Part shown: positions 37,175-46,507 of the stretch, piece after piece
Layout: every line of letters starts with the position of its first letter
Position numbering within the stretch: position 1 is the first letter of the stretch
NCBI GenBank assembly: GCA_039990395.1
Contig: JBDXFZ010000041.1
Location: 372,001-436,000 of the forward strand
Direction of reading: 5' to 3'
Origin: CALINF01 sp039990395
Lineage (GTDB): Bacteria > Pseudomonadota > Gammaproteobacteria > Pseudomonadales > Halieaceae
DNA: 64,000 bases
Position numbers and translations under genes: made by a program
The notes under the pieces: generated by a model
The model's database searches: none
What the model saw: the letters and a program-made list of their open reading frames with translations, nothing else
What the model was told of the DNA's origin: nothing

Positions 37175-38026
37175 ATGAAGCTCATCATGACACTCGCCAT
37201 TGCCTTCAGCCTGGCATTACCGGCAATTACCCTGGCCGAGCACCACGGCGATAATCTTGCCTCTATACTGTCGCAGCGCAGTGCAGAAGACCAGGCGCGC
37301 GACGCTGCGCGCCATCCTGCGCAGACACTAGAGTTTTTTCAGGTCCAGCCGGGCATGACTGTGGCAGAAGCGCTGCCCGGGAGTGGCTGGTATACCAAAA
37401 TTCTGGCTAGTTACCTTGGGCCCAAAGGCAAGCTATATGGTGTGAACTATGTGGATCGCCTATGGCCACTGTTCGGTCTGTTCAGCGACGAACAAATCGA
37501 GGGGCGAATCGCGGCTACCGGAAAATTCCCGCAACAAGTACGCGGTTTCACCGACAATGGCATTAAAGCAGAAGGGTTTACTTTCGGCACAGTGCCTTCT
37601 GAAGTTAGCGGCACCGTAGATCGGTTTTTGTTGATTCGCGCTCTGCATAATCTAAACAGATTTGAGAAAGACGCGGGAACGCTGAGTCAGGCCTTAGCCG
37701 CTGTGCGCGCCATGCTCAAGGAAGACGGGCTTGTTGGCGTGGTGCAGCACAGACTTCCTGAAGGCGCCCCATTGGAGGGCTCGGACGGCAGTCGCGGTTA
37801 TTTAAAGCAATCCCACGTAGTCAAGGTGTTTGAAGACGCCGGTTTCGAGCTGGTTGCCAAGAGTGAGATTAACGCCAACCCGCAAGACCAACCAGGTCCA
37901 AGCGATATCGTCTGGCGCCTGCCCCCGTCATACAACGGGAGCGCGGATGACCCGGCGCTGAAAGCTGCCATGACAGCAATTGGTGAATCCGACCGCATGA
38001 CGCTGCTGTTTAAAAAGATCCAGTAA
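37175..38026 (+). CDS. Exported class I SAM-dependent methyltransferase-like protein
   Basis: The 283-residue protein starts with a Sec signal peptide (MKLIMTLAIAFSLALPAITLAE). The mature part has a Rossmann-type methyltransferase core: MTVAEALPGSGWYTKIL replaces the usual glycine-rich loop, and LIRALHNLNRF and VGVVQHRLP follow. SAM is not known in the periplasm of bacteria, so the export signal is puzzling. The start at 37175 has an AGAGG box. Similar predicted exported methyltransferases are common in marine bacteria but their substrate is unknown. Confidence 0.75.
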   Translation: MKLIMTLAIAFSLALPAITLAEHHGDNLASILSQRSAEDQARDAARHPAQTLEFFQVQPGMTVAEALPGSGWYTKILASYLGPKGKLYGVNYVDRLWPLFGLFSDEQIEGRIAATGKFPQQVRGFTDNGIKAEGFTFGTVPSEVSGTVDRFLLIRALHNLNRFEKDAGTLSQALAAVRAMLKEDGLVGVVQHRLPEGAPLEGSDGSRGYLKQSHVVKVFEDAGFELVAKSEINANPQDQPGPSDIVWRLPPSYNGSADDPALKAAMTAIGESDRMTLLFKKIQ

Positions 38027-38064
38027 ATAGCCTGCCGGTTCAGTCGCTTTAAAGGATGACGGCC

Positions 38065-39087
38065 TTACGCAGGCAGATAGCCTGACGTCATCTCTGAGGC
38101 GACTTCCCAAAAGCGTGCAGCCATTGCCATATCCGTCATGTGATGACTGCCGCCTACCACAACCGGATTGCAGTCTTCGAAATAAGCACCCGATACGCCC
38201 GCCACCGCTGCACTACACCCGGCATATACCTGTGTTGCTGCACCTTCCTCCGGTGTTTTGGCAATGAGTGGACCGAACAGATCAAATGCGCCCCGCAAGA
38301 TGGCAGGAGCGGTACGGGCAATATTGGTTTTTACCAACCCGGGATGAATGGCGGTAGATGTAACTCCAGAACCCTGCAGTCGTTCCGCCAGCTCTAGCGA
38401 AAACAGTGCATTGGCAAGTTTTGATCGGCCATAGGCTTCGCCCGCATCAAATGCCTTTTCTCCACGCAAATTGTCAAAGTCGATCCCTACAGCAGGCGCC
38501 TGCCGGTATCCTGAGCGGCTGGACACATGGACGATACGACCCTTATCTGCAGCCACCATAAAGGGGAGCAACTGATTGACCAACACAAAGTGTCCCAACA
38601 CATTAACCACGAATATCTTCTCAATCCCATTGACCAGTTCCAACTCGCCAAAGGTATTAATGCCGGCATTACAGATCACGATATCGAGCGGCTGACCCAT
38701 CGCCTTGACTGCGTCAGCACACGCCACTGCAGACGAAAAGTCTGACAGCTCAAGCGCGAGCGGTGTGGTCAAGCCCGGCACACTAGCACACGCATTACTC
38801 GCCTTTTCAAGCGTGCGTCCCGTACCGATGACATGTGCGCCGCGCATTGCCAGAACGCGCATGGTCTCAAGCCCAAGGCCTGAATTACAGCCTGTCACCA
38901 GCGCCAGCTTTCCTTCAAGGTCCTGACCCTCGGTAACCTCCTCGGCGGTGGATTTAGCGCCAAAGGGGCCTTGTATGTACCGGGTATCCGGCGATATGGG
39001 GAAGTCATCCCCACTGCAGGCTGTCACGGAGACCGGCACGGCGGCGGCCGCCGAAAATTGCAAAAACTGTCGTCGACTCACTGACAT
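38065..39087 (-). CDS. Tat-signal SDR-family oxidoreductase
   Basis: The 340-residue protein has an N-terminal twin-arginine leader (SRRQFLQFSAAAA) ending in a lipobox-like VSVTAC. The body is a short-chain dehydrogenase of the retinol-dehydrogenase/WW-oxidoreductase type: TGCNSGLG for NAD(P), CNAGIN, and catalytic Ser plus YGRSK. Tat export would carry the folded, cofactor-loaded enzyme. It is convergent with the exported methyltransferase gene. Confidence 0.83.
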   Translation of the reverse strand: MSVSRRQFLQFSAAAAVPVSVTACSGDDFPISPDTRYIQGPFGAKSTAEEVTEGQDLEGKLALVTGCNSGLGLETMRVLAMRGAHVIGTGRTLEKASNACASVPGLTTPLALELSDFSSAVACADAVKAMGQPLDIVICNAGINTFGELELVNGIEKIFVVNVLGHFVLVNQLLPFMVAADKGRIVHVSSRSGYRQAPAVGIDFDNLRGEKAFDAGEAYGRSKLANALFSLELAERLQGSGVTSTAIHPGLVKTNIARTAPAILRGAFDLFGPLIAKTPEEGAATQVYAGCSAAVAGVSGAYFEDCNPVVVGGSHHMTDMAMAARFWEVASEMTSGYLPA

Positions 39088-39596
39088 GAAAGACGCTCCA
39101 TGAGGATGTTGAGGCTTATGTAGAGGGAGCTCCTAGTGTAACCCCATATCAAGGAACTGGCTAAACCCACCAGATATAACCACAGGTAATTAAGAGAAAT
39201 AATAAAATATCATGGGGGAATTTCTTGCCGTGCATCAACGCCACTCTATACTCAAACGGTAGCAGCGAGAATGTGGCCACAGTCATGGGGTGGGCAACGT
39301 TCGAGAGATTTGCCGCTACTTGGGGGAACACGCAATCGTGCATTTTGTCAGAGGTGCACCAAGGCCGGGGGACGAATTTTCCGGCAGCGAGCCGGCCAGT
39401 TTGACCGGGCGCAAAACCAATACCGCATTACCCCGCTTCGCGCCGCACTCAATTTTTGAGCGCGGCGTTATCTTTTGTGCGTGGGATATTCCCACTGCAC
39501 GCACGTCTGCCACAAATATGCGCTATTCTTCAGCAGCCGGCCCACAATCGGCCGATTGTTGTAGCATGCACCCGACCCCAGACTGGAATTATTTGA
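39088..39596. other. 509-base divergent intergenic region
   Basis: This gap separates the SDR gene from the acyltransferase operon. Bases 39165-39215 are AT-rich. A small plus-strand frame (39290-39622) crosses the next gene's start and has no recognisable product. One strong stem-loop lies at 39441-39467. Confidence 0.5.
39441..39472 (+). terminator. Stem-loop with T-rich tail in the leader of the acyltransferase operon
   Basis: CGCCGC-A-CTCAA / TTGAG-C-GCGGCG pairs over 11 bp with one mismatch and a three-base loop, followed by TTATCTTTT. It has terminator shape but lies about 125 bases upstream of a gene, so it may be an attenuator or the end of a short leader RNA. Confidence 0.4.
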
Positions 39597-41324
39597 ATGG
39601 CAAGCGTAAAAGACCTTCTTAAAAGCATACATGCCGCGCCCGATGGGCCCCAAACTGCTGCCATCTTCGACTTCGATGGCACCATCATTGCAGGCTACTC
39701 AGCCACCGTCTTCATCCGCGAGCAACTCAAACGAGGCGATCTCTCACCCCGGGAATTTGTAGAGCTGATGAGTGCCATGACAAACTTCGGACTGGGGAAC
39801 ATGGGTTTTTCGGGCATGATGGCCGTCAATGCCCAGTTTATGCGTGGGGTGGACGAAAGTACTTATCGTGACGTTGGCCAAGAACTCTATGTCGATCAGA
39901 TTTCCAGACTTATCTACCCGGAGTCGCGGGCACTGGTAGATGCCCATATTGCGAAGGGTCATACCGTAGCCATTATTTCCTCTGCCACACCCTATCAGGT
40001 GGAGCCGGCTGCTGCCGATCTGGGCATCCATCATGTCCTTTGCACCCACCTGGAAATTGAAGATGGCAAATTCACCGGCGGCGTCGTCAGCCCCACCTGC
40101 TTTGGACAAGGAAAGGTCGATGCAGCTGAAGATCTCGCGAGCAAAACTGGCGCAGATCTGGACAACAGCTTCTTTTACTCCGACAGTACCGACGACCTCC
40201 TGCTGCTGGAGCGCATCGGTCACCCGCGGGCACTGAATCCAAGTACCAAGTTGCGCAAGGTGGCAAGAGACAGAGGCTGGAACGTGGCCAATTTCGGTAG
40301 CCGCGGCCGGCCCAGCCTGGGTCAATTTGTACGCTCAGTTGCGGCCACCGTTAGTCTTGTGCCCACGTTCGCCGCAGGCCTGCCGATCTATGCGTTAACC
40401 GGCTCGCGTAGAGACTCTACCAATTTCTCAATGTCGCTTTTCGCAGACACGGCAAAGGCACTGATAGGCCTGGACCTCAACATAAAGGGAGAAAAGAACA
40501 TCTGGTCACACCGTCCAGCGGTGTTTGTGTTCAACCATCAGAGCAAGGCCGATGTGGTTATTATCGCCAGCTTGCTACGGCGCGATCTCGCCGGCATTGG
40601 TAAGAAAGAGATCAAGAAAATGCCTGTTATCGGTAAAGTGCTGGAGATGGGCGGGGTTGTCATGATAGATCGTGAGAATGCCGGCAGTGCCATTGAAGCA
40701 ATGACGCCCTTAGTTGATGTTATGCGCGACGAAGGTAAGTCTGTGGCGCTGGCACCGGAAGGCACCCGAAGCATTGGTCCGCGCCTCTCCACCTTCAAAA
40801 AGGGCGCTTTTCACCTGGCAATGCAAGCCGGCGTACCTATGGTTCCGATCGTCATTCGTAACGCGGGGGATGTCGCGCCTAAAGGCGACTTTGTGTTCAG
40901 ACCCAGCACAGTCGATGTGGAGGTTCTGGAGCCCATCGATACTAGCGCGTGGCAGGTAGACACTATCGATGAACACGTACGAGATGTGCGTAACCGGTTT
41001 CTCAAAGTTTTAGGTCAACCTGAAGAAAAAGCCTCAACGGGCCGAAAATCATCAACAGAGAAAAAGACCGCAAGCACGAAGAGCCGTGCCAAGCCTAAAG
41101 CAAAGACAAAAACGAAAACCGCGACCAAAGCTGCGAACAAGGTCACTAAAAAGGCCAAGCCAAAGGCAAAGGTAAAAGCACCTACAAAATCCCAAGCGAA
41201 GGCCAAGACTGCGACAAAACGAAAAGCCAAGCCGAAGGCCATAACCAAGCGGCCAGCAAAAATTAAAGCCAAACCCAAATCGGCGGTCAAACCTAAACTT
41301 GCACGAGCTAGCAAAGACTCATGA
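39597..41324 (+). CDS. HAD-IB phosphatase / 1-acylglycerol-3-phosphate acyltransferase fusion with Lys/Ala-rich tail
   Basis: The 575-residue protein has three parts. Residues 15-215 are a HAD-IB phosphatase of the SerB-like type (FDFDGT catalytic Asp pair, later DSTDDLLLL). Residues 290-470 are a PlsC acyltransferase (NHQSKADVV for NHx4D, then PEGTRS). From about 475 the chain is a 100-residue Lys/Ala/Thr-rich, histone-H1-like repeat (KAKTKTKTATKAAN and similar), probably disordered and strongly basic. Phosphatase-acyltransferase fusions occur in Actinobacteria (Rv2483c type). The stop overlaps the next gene by four bases. It likely makes phosphatidic acid; the phosphatase substrate is unknown. 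Confidence 0.87.
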   Translation: MASVKDLLKSIHAAPDGPQTAAIFDFDGTIIAGYSATVFIREQLKRGDLSPREFVELMSAMTNFGLGNMGFSGMMAVNAQFMRGVDESTYRDVGQELYVDQISRLIYPESRALVDAHIAKGHTVAIISSATPYQVEPAAADLGIHHVLCTHLEIEDGKFTGGVVSPTCFGQGKVDAAEDLASKTGADLDNSFFYSDSTDDLLLLERIGHPRALNPSTKLRKVARDRGWNVANFGSRGRPSLGQFVRSVAATVSLVPTFAAGLPIYALTGSRRDSTNFSMSLFADTAKALIGLDLNIKGEKNIWSHRPAVFVFNHQSKADVVIIASLLRRDLAGIGKKEIKKMPVIGKVLEMGGVVMIDRENAGSAIEAMTPLVDVMRDEGKSVALAPEGTRSIGPRLSTFKKGAFHLAMQAGVPMVPIVIRNAGDVAPKGDFVFRPSTVDVEVLEPIDTSAWQVDTIDEHVRDVRNRFLKVLGQPEEKASTGRKSSTEKKTASTKSRAKPKAKTKTKTATKAANKVTKKAKPKAKVKAPTKSQAKAKTATKRKAKPKAITKRPAKIKAKPKSAVKPKLARASKDS

Positions 41325-43663
41325 GCGCACTGAGCCTGGAAGATAAACTTCAGACCAACCCCTGGCCCGCCAATGAAGGGCATGGCGTCCTGTTTATTCT
41401 GGATGCGCGCAACAGTCTCGAGGAAGATGTTTTGCGGCGCTGGGTGGGTCAACATCAACCCGAGTCCGCAGACAAACCCGTCATTGCCTGCATGGACCTC
41501 GGTGACGACAGCAAAGGAATAGACACAACAGAGCTTCTCAAGCGTATCGAGCTGCCAATAGACACAGTGGTAGCACCACTGGGTATAACCTGGCTGCCGA
41601 ATGAAGAGGCAATAAATTCCGGTCCCCGCCTTCGCGACTTCCTCATGGGAGATCCGCGCCGACCCTCGCCCAAGCGCGGTCAGACCATTATCGATCGAGC
41701 GCCAAGCCGATTTCATCTCTTGGTCGGCGAGCCGGACTCACTGGAAAACCTTCAAGGTAGATACCGCCACAAATACGGCGTTGACCCATCGTCCGTGCTG
41801 CAATCGTTTTCCAAATTCGTGGCGCGCCAGGCAACCATCGTGCTGGGAGTGTCTGAACGTCATCTCCAAGGCGGGCGTTACAAGGTGCCGCGATATGTGG
41901 CCGAAAGTCTGCAAGCCAACCGAGGCTTCAACGAAGCGCTTGATACCCTCTCCGCAGAGGAGGGCAAACCAAAACCAGAGCTAATGAAAGAAGCTGCGGT
42001 GTACATGAAGGAAATGATCTCCGTCCCCCGCACGTTCTGGCTGGATTTTTATGCAAAGTTCAACGATTTCTGCCTGGGTCTGGGCTACGAGTCCAACATT
42101 GTCTACGACCGCAAGGAGATAGATGAGCTAAGAGATGTCGTCAGAGACTACCCTTCGCTGCTGCTCTGGACCCACAAAACCTACCTGGACGGCATGGTTG
42201 TGCCCAAGGTGATGTATGAAAACGATTTCCCGATGCCGCATATGTTTGGGGGCGCAAACCTCAGCTTCGCCGGCCTAGGCTTTCTGATTCGACGATCAGG
42301 CGGTATTTTTATTCGCCGCTCATTTCAGGACAACGCGGTCTACAAGCTCACCCTAAGGCACTACATTGGCTATCTGATGGAGAAGCGCTTTCCGATGAAC
42401 TGGGCATTTGAAGGCACCCGTTCACGCATGGGCAAGCTGATGCCGCCACGCTATGGCTTACTGAAATATGTTCTGGAAGCGTGCCACACTACAGATGCAC
42501 GCAACATCCACATCATTCCGGTATCTATCAGTTACGACCTAATTCGCGATGTAGAGGAATATGCTACCGAGCAAACGGGGCGTGGCAAGGGGCCAGAATC
42601 CCTGCGCTGGTTTATTGGTTATATACGCAGCCTGGCTCGTCCGATGGGCAAGGTCTATATGGATATCGGCAAGCCGGTGGTATTGGATCGCGCGCCCGAT
42701 CCAGATGACAAACTCGCCCTATCCAAAATCGCATTCGAAGTCGCAGTTGAAGCAAATCGCGTCACGCCGATAACATTCCCATCACTTGTGACAATGAGTC
42801 TTTTAGGTGCAGCTCCCAAGGCTCTGACAGAAGAAGAAGTGATTGCCGACTTAAGGGCATTGCTAGCGTGGGCTGAGGAACGCAACCTGCGCATTTCCGA
42901 CGACTTCGATCGCGCCTATGCAGATCAGATGGACGGATTACTGGGCATCATGATCGATGAGGGCATTGTCACTCGCTATGACGAGGGGCCAGAAATCGTC
43001 TACGGCGTAGCCATGGCACAGCACCCGGTCGCGAGCTATTACCGAAACACCATCATCCACTTTTTCGTCAACAAGGCGATTATCGAGCTGGCACTGCTAA
43101 AAGCGTGCGAGACCATCAATCCTGACGCACTCGAGGTGTTCTGGTCTGAAGTCGACTACCTGCGTGACCTATTCAAGTTTGAATTCTTCTATTCACCCAC
43201 TGAAGAGTTTCATCAGCAGATCCGCGATGAGATAGATCGCTATGGGATCGACTGGAGCACACTCATTACCGAAGGTCCCATTGGGTTCCAGAAAATTCTC
43301 GGATCGCTATCGCCGATTATTTGCCATGTCACATTACTCACGTTTGCCGAGGCGTACTCCGTCGTCGCCGATTTACTGGCAGGCATGGATCCCTGGGAAT
43401 CCCTGGAAGAACAAGACTGCATTCCCCAAGCGCTAAAGCTCGGTCGCCAAGCCTATTTGCAGCGCCGCATCAGCAGTGAATCGTCTATTGGTAAATTGCT
43501 ATTCAAAAACGGACACCAAATGCTCAAGCATCGAGAGCTAACTGAAGGCGGCGCAGATTCTCGCAAGGAAGAGCGCATCGCAATGGCAAAGGAACTGCGA
43601 GACGTCATTCGAAGGTTAAACCTGTACCAGGCCATTGGCGTGGTTGGACGCAGCGCTGCTTGA
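41321..43663 (+). CDS. PlsB-like glycerol-3-phosphate acyltransferase
   Basis: The 780-residue protein has the PlsB acyltransferase blocks in order: block I WTHKTYLDGMV (HxxxxD), block II GGIFIRRSF, block III FEGTRSRMGK and block IV IHIIPVSISYD. It transfers an acyl group to position 1 of glycerol-3-phosphate. The N-terminal 200 residues and C-terminal 250 residues match PlsB layout but are divergent. The start overlaps the preceding fusion gene (ATGA), so both acylation steps are translated together. Confidence 0.88.
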   Translation: MSALSLEDKLQTNPWPANEGHGVLFILDARNSLEEDVLRRWVGQHQPESADKPVIACMDLGDDSKGIDTTELLKRIELPIDTVVAPLGITWLPNEEAINSGPRLRDFLMGDPRRPSPKRGQTIIDRAPSRFHLLVGEPDSLENLQGRYRHKYGVDPSSVLQSFSKFVARQATIVLGVSERHLQGGRYKVPRYVAESLQANRGFNEALDTLSAEEGKPKPELMKEAAVYMKEMISVPRTFWLDFYAKFNDFCLGLGYESNIVYDRKEIDELRDVVRDYPSLLLWTHKTYLDGMVVPKVMYENDFPMPHMFGGANLSFAGLGFLIRRSGGIFIRRSFQDNAVYKLTLRHYIGYLMEKRFPMNWAFEGTRSRMGKLMPPRYGLLKYVLEACHTTDARNIHIIPVSISYDLIRDVEEYATEQTGRGKGPESLRWFIGYIRSLARPMGKVYMDIGKPVVLDRAPDPDDKLALSKIAFEVAVEANRVTPITFPSLVTMSLLGAAPKALTEEEVIADLRALLAWAEERNLRISDDFDRAYADQMDGLLGIMIDEGIVTRYDEGPEIVYGVAMAQHPVASYYRNTIIHFFVNKAIIELALLKACETINPDALEVFWSEVDYLRDLFKFEFFYSPTEEFHQQIRDEIDRYGIDWSTLITEGPIGFQKILGSLSPIICHVTLLTFAEAYSVVADLLAGMDPWESLEEQDCIPQALKLGRQAYLQRRISSESSIGKLLFKNGHQMLKHRELTEGGADSRKEERIAMAKELRDVIRRLNLYQAIGVVGRSAA

Positions 43664-43684
43664 AGCAGAATAAGAGGATCAGTA

Positions 43685-44689
43685 ATGAATAATCTGAGAG
43701 TGGGACTACTGGGCGGAGGCTCGTGGGGAACGACCGTGGCATCACTGGTGGCCCGCAATGCACCCGTCACCCTGTGGGCTCGCAACGCAGATACGGTTAA
43801 TGAGATAAATCAGCAGCACACGAACGAGAAATACCTGCCGGGAGCAACCTTACCCGAAGCTTTGCAAGCCACTCACGATATCGGTGAGTGTGTTGGCAAC
43901 GCCGATGTCGTCATCATGGGCATTCCATCCCACAACTTTCGCAGTGTATTACTAGAAGTAAAGCAGCACGTTCGTGCCTGGGTACCCATCATCAGTCTTA
44001 CCAAAGGCTTGGAGTTGGATACGCGAATGCGAATGACTGAAATCATCAACGAGGTATTACCTGGGCATCCTGTTGGCGTTTTGACAGGACCGAACCTGGC
44101 GCGCGAAATTATGTCGGGACAAGCAGCCGCGTCTGTGATTGCCATGGAAGACGAGATCATCGTACGCGAACTGCAGAACCTGTTTAAGAGCGGCTTGTTT
44201 CGTGTTTACACCAACACCGATGTAATAGGCTGTGAACTGGGCGGTGTACTCAAAAATATCATTGCGATCGCGGTAGGCATGGGCGACGGACAGGGGGCCG
44301 GCGACAATACCCGAGCAGCATTGATTACCCGGGGTCTGGCGGAGGTCACCCGACTCGGTGTTGCCATGGGCGGACAATTAGAAACTTTTTCCGGTTTAGC
44401 CGGTATGGGCGACATGATCGCCACCTGCACCAGCGCGCAGAGTCGCAACCGACATGTTGGTATCGAATTGGGCAAGGGGCGAAATATGCAGGAGATCATC
44501 GATGAGATGGTTATGGTTGCAGAAGGCGCTAAGAGCGCGCCGGCTGTGATGGCACTTGCTGAGGAGTACGGTGTAGAGATGCCAATCGCACGCGATGTCT
44601 ACCGGGTTGTTAGTGGCGAGACCAATGCGCGCGGCGCTTATCGAGGCCTGCTACGCGTATCGGCCGGCGCCGAGCACGAACCGGGTTAG
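43685..44689 (+). CDS. gpsA: NAD(P)-dependent glycerol-3-phosphate dehydrogenase
   Basis: The 334-residue protein has an N-terminal dinucleotide-binding GLLGGGSWGTT and the GpsA signatures LTKGLE, LTGPNLA and a Lys in GVLKNIIAIAVG. It reduces dihydroxyacetone phosphate to glycerol-3-phosphate, the substrate of the gene upstream. The 21-base gap with an AGAGGA box suggests one operon for phosphatidic acid synthesis. Confidence 0.95.
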   Translation: MNNLRVGLLGGGSWGTTVASLVARNAPVTLWARNADTVNEINQQHTNEKYLPGATLPEALQATHDIGECVGNADVVIMGIPSHNFRSVLLEVKQHVRAWVPIISLTKGLELDTRMRMTEIINEVLPGHPVGVLTGPNLAREIMSGQAAASVIAMEDEIIVRELQNLFKSGLFRVYTNTDVIGCELGGVLKNIIAIAVGMGDGQGAGDNTRAALITRGLAEVTRLGVAMGGQLETFSGLAGMGDMIATCTSAQSRNRHVGIELGKGRNMQEIIDEMVMVAEGAKSAPAVMALAEEYGVEMPIARDVYRVVSGETNARGAYRGLLRVSAGAEHEPG

Positions 44690-44809
44690 AGCCCGACCAC
44701 CAATACGCGGGGTGGGCTTTCGCACACTTCTCATGCAGAATGTACCCTGTCGGCAAATTGGGGTTGCCGGCGTCATCTGGAAAAACGCCAGAATGAACGG
44801 GGTGAACAC

Positions 44810-45643
44810 ATGAAAAGAATACTAATCGGCTGGCTCGCGGCACTGCTGCTGGTGCCAGCAAGCGTACTCGCGGCAAGTTCGCAATTTACAGACCTAAAAG
44901 GCAATCCCGGGCTGCGCTCAGCCTCTGCAATTGTATTAGATTCTAATGGCTACGTGATCTACGGCAAAGACGTAGACACCGTGCGTCCGATCGCGTCAAT
45001 TACCAAACTCATGACAGCGATGGTCATCCTCGACGCCAGACTCGATCTGGATGAAAAAATCACCATTACCAAAGCAGACCGCGACCTGATTCGTATGACT
45101 GGTTCGCGACTGGAATACGGTGCTCGCTTAACCCGACGTGACCTACTACTGCTGGCGTTGATGTCATCAGAAAATAGAGCGGCAACCGCACTGGGCCGTA
45201 CTTTCCCCGGTGGAATGCGTCCCTTTATAGACGCCATGAACGCCAAAGCGGCATCTTTGGGTATGAGCCACAGTGGTTTCGCTGATCCGGCAGGATTGAA
45301 GTCGCAGAATGTCTCCACAGCAAAAGATCTCGCCCTGATGGTCGCAGCTGCAGATCGCTACCCGCTCATTACCCAGGCAACCACTACCAAACGCAAAGAA
45401 GTACGCCCCTACGCACAGCGCGGTCCGTTGACTTACGGCAATACCAATCGCCTGCTGAAAAACGCTAATTGGGATATCGAACTTAGCAAAACGGGCTACA
45501 TCAACGAGGCAGGCCGCTGCCTGGTGATGCGCGCCAATATCGAGGGCGAAGAGGTATCTATCGTACTACTCAACTCCTTCGGCAAGCTCACCCCTTTCGG
45601 TGATTCCAACAGGTTGCGCAAATGGATGCTGGCGACCACGTGA
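44810..45643 (+). CDS. pbpG: D-alanyl-D-alanine endopeptidase (PBP7)
   Basis: The 277-residue protein has a signal peptide (ending VLAAS) and the S11 penicillin-binding motifs: SITKLM (SxxK), SSENR (SxN) and SKTGYI (KTG). PBP7 cuts D-Ala-DAP cross-links in peptidoglycan. The length matches a protein without the C-terminal amphipathic domain of DacA, hence PbpG. It lies 120 bases after gpsA. Confidence 0.9.
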   Translation: MKRILIGWLAALLLVPASVLAASSQFTDLKGNPGLRSASAIVLDSNGYVIYGKDVDTVRPIASITKLMTAMVILDARLDLDEKITITKADRDLIRMTGSRLEYGARLTRRDLLLLALMSSENRAATALGRTFPGGMRPFIDAMNAKAASLGMSHSGFADPAGLKSQNVSTAKDLALMVAAADRYPLITQATTTKRKEVRPYAQRGPLTYGNTNRLLKNANWDIELSKTGYINEAGRCLVMRANIEGEEVSIVLLNSFGKLTPFGDSNRLRKWMLATT

Positions 45644-45684
45644 ACAGGCACAAGCACATGGCTTTTCAGGCAGATGGAGAGAAT

Positions 45685-46389
45685 ATGAAGCCATTGGCTG
45701 CACTGGCACTTACGGCGATTTTGCTGGCGAATGTTAGTAGCGTCTCCGCAGAGGATGAAGAACACCCCAAACTCATGCAGGTTTTCCTGGGCAGCTTGCA
45801 ACTGGATGACCAGAGCGGCCGCTGGACTAACGGCTTCGATGAACCCGTTGACCTCGAGTTCCCATCATCACTGCCCAGCGGCGGTATGGAAGGGGAATAT
45901 GTGTATGGTGAAGGCTACGTGCACTGGGGAATTAACCCCGGGGGTAGCATCGCCTGGAAGAACAGTGGAACCAAGATCTCTGGGGGTTTCACCGGCGACT
46001 CCGGGGCTGTCATTCGCGTCAATCTGGATAACTCGCTATTTCTGGGAGAGCTGCACTTGGGCGGCTTCGTTCGTGCAAGACTGGGGCCGAGGTTCACTGC
46101 GTATGCGGCTGCCGGCCCAATGATCATGTACGGCTCACATGAGGTTGAAGATGGTGAGATTCCAGAGGTGTCGCCCAGCAACAATACCGTTGTGATTGAA
46201 ACCTCAGACGAATCAGACTTCGGCTTCGGCGCCTACGCCCGAGCTGGCATCGACTACCGTATCCAAGGCCAGCAACGGCTGGGCTTTGGCGTCCGCTACA
46301 TGTATACAGAACTGGACTTCAACAATACGGTTGGGAAAGTGGATATCGAGGGCCCTCAGTATGTGCTCGCCTACACCATGCCCTTCTAA
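45685..46389 (+). CDS. Probable outer membrane beta-barrel protein
   Basis: The 234-residue protein has a signal peptide (about 1-22) and a body of alternating beta strands rich in Gly and aromatic residues, ending in YVLAYTMPF with a terminal Phe as in barrel proteins. An OmpW-like or porin-like small barrel is likely, but no family is certain. The ATG at 45685 has GGAGAG before it; the longer frame upstream overlaps pbpG. Confidence 0.7.
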   Translation: MKPLAALALTAILLANVSSVSAEDEEHPKLMQVFLGSLQLDDQSGRWTNGFDEPVDLEFPSSLPSGGMEGEYVYGEGYVHWGINPGGSIAWKNSGTKISGGFTGDSGAVIRVNLDNSLFLGELHLGGFVRARLGPRFTAYAAAGPMIMYGSHEVEDGEIPEVSPSNNTVVIETSDESDFGFGAYARAGIDYRIQGQQRLGFGVRYMYTELDFNNTVGKVDIEGPQYVLAYTMPF

Positions 46390-46507
46390 AAACAACGCAA
46401 TACTCACGCAATCATTACCTATGGCTGGTTAGCCAATCAGACTGCATTGCATTAATATCTTCTTCTGAACATACCAATGCCTGTTTTACCTGTCAGAGAG
46501 ATACACT

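Noticed and set aside
39290..39622. Small protein upstream of the HAD-acyltransferase fusion
   Set aside because: It overlaps the start of the real gene, has no RBS, and its composition looks random.
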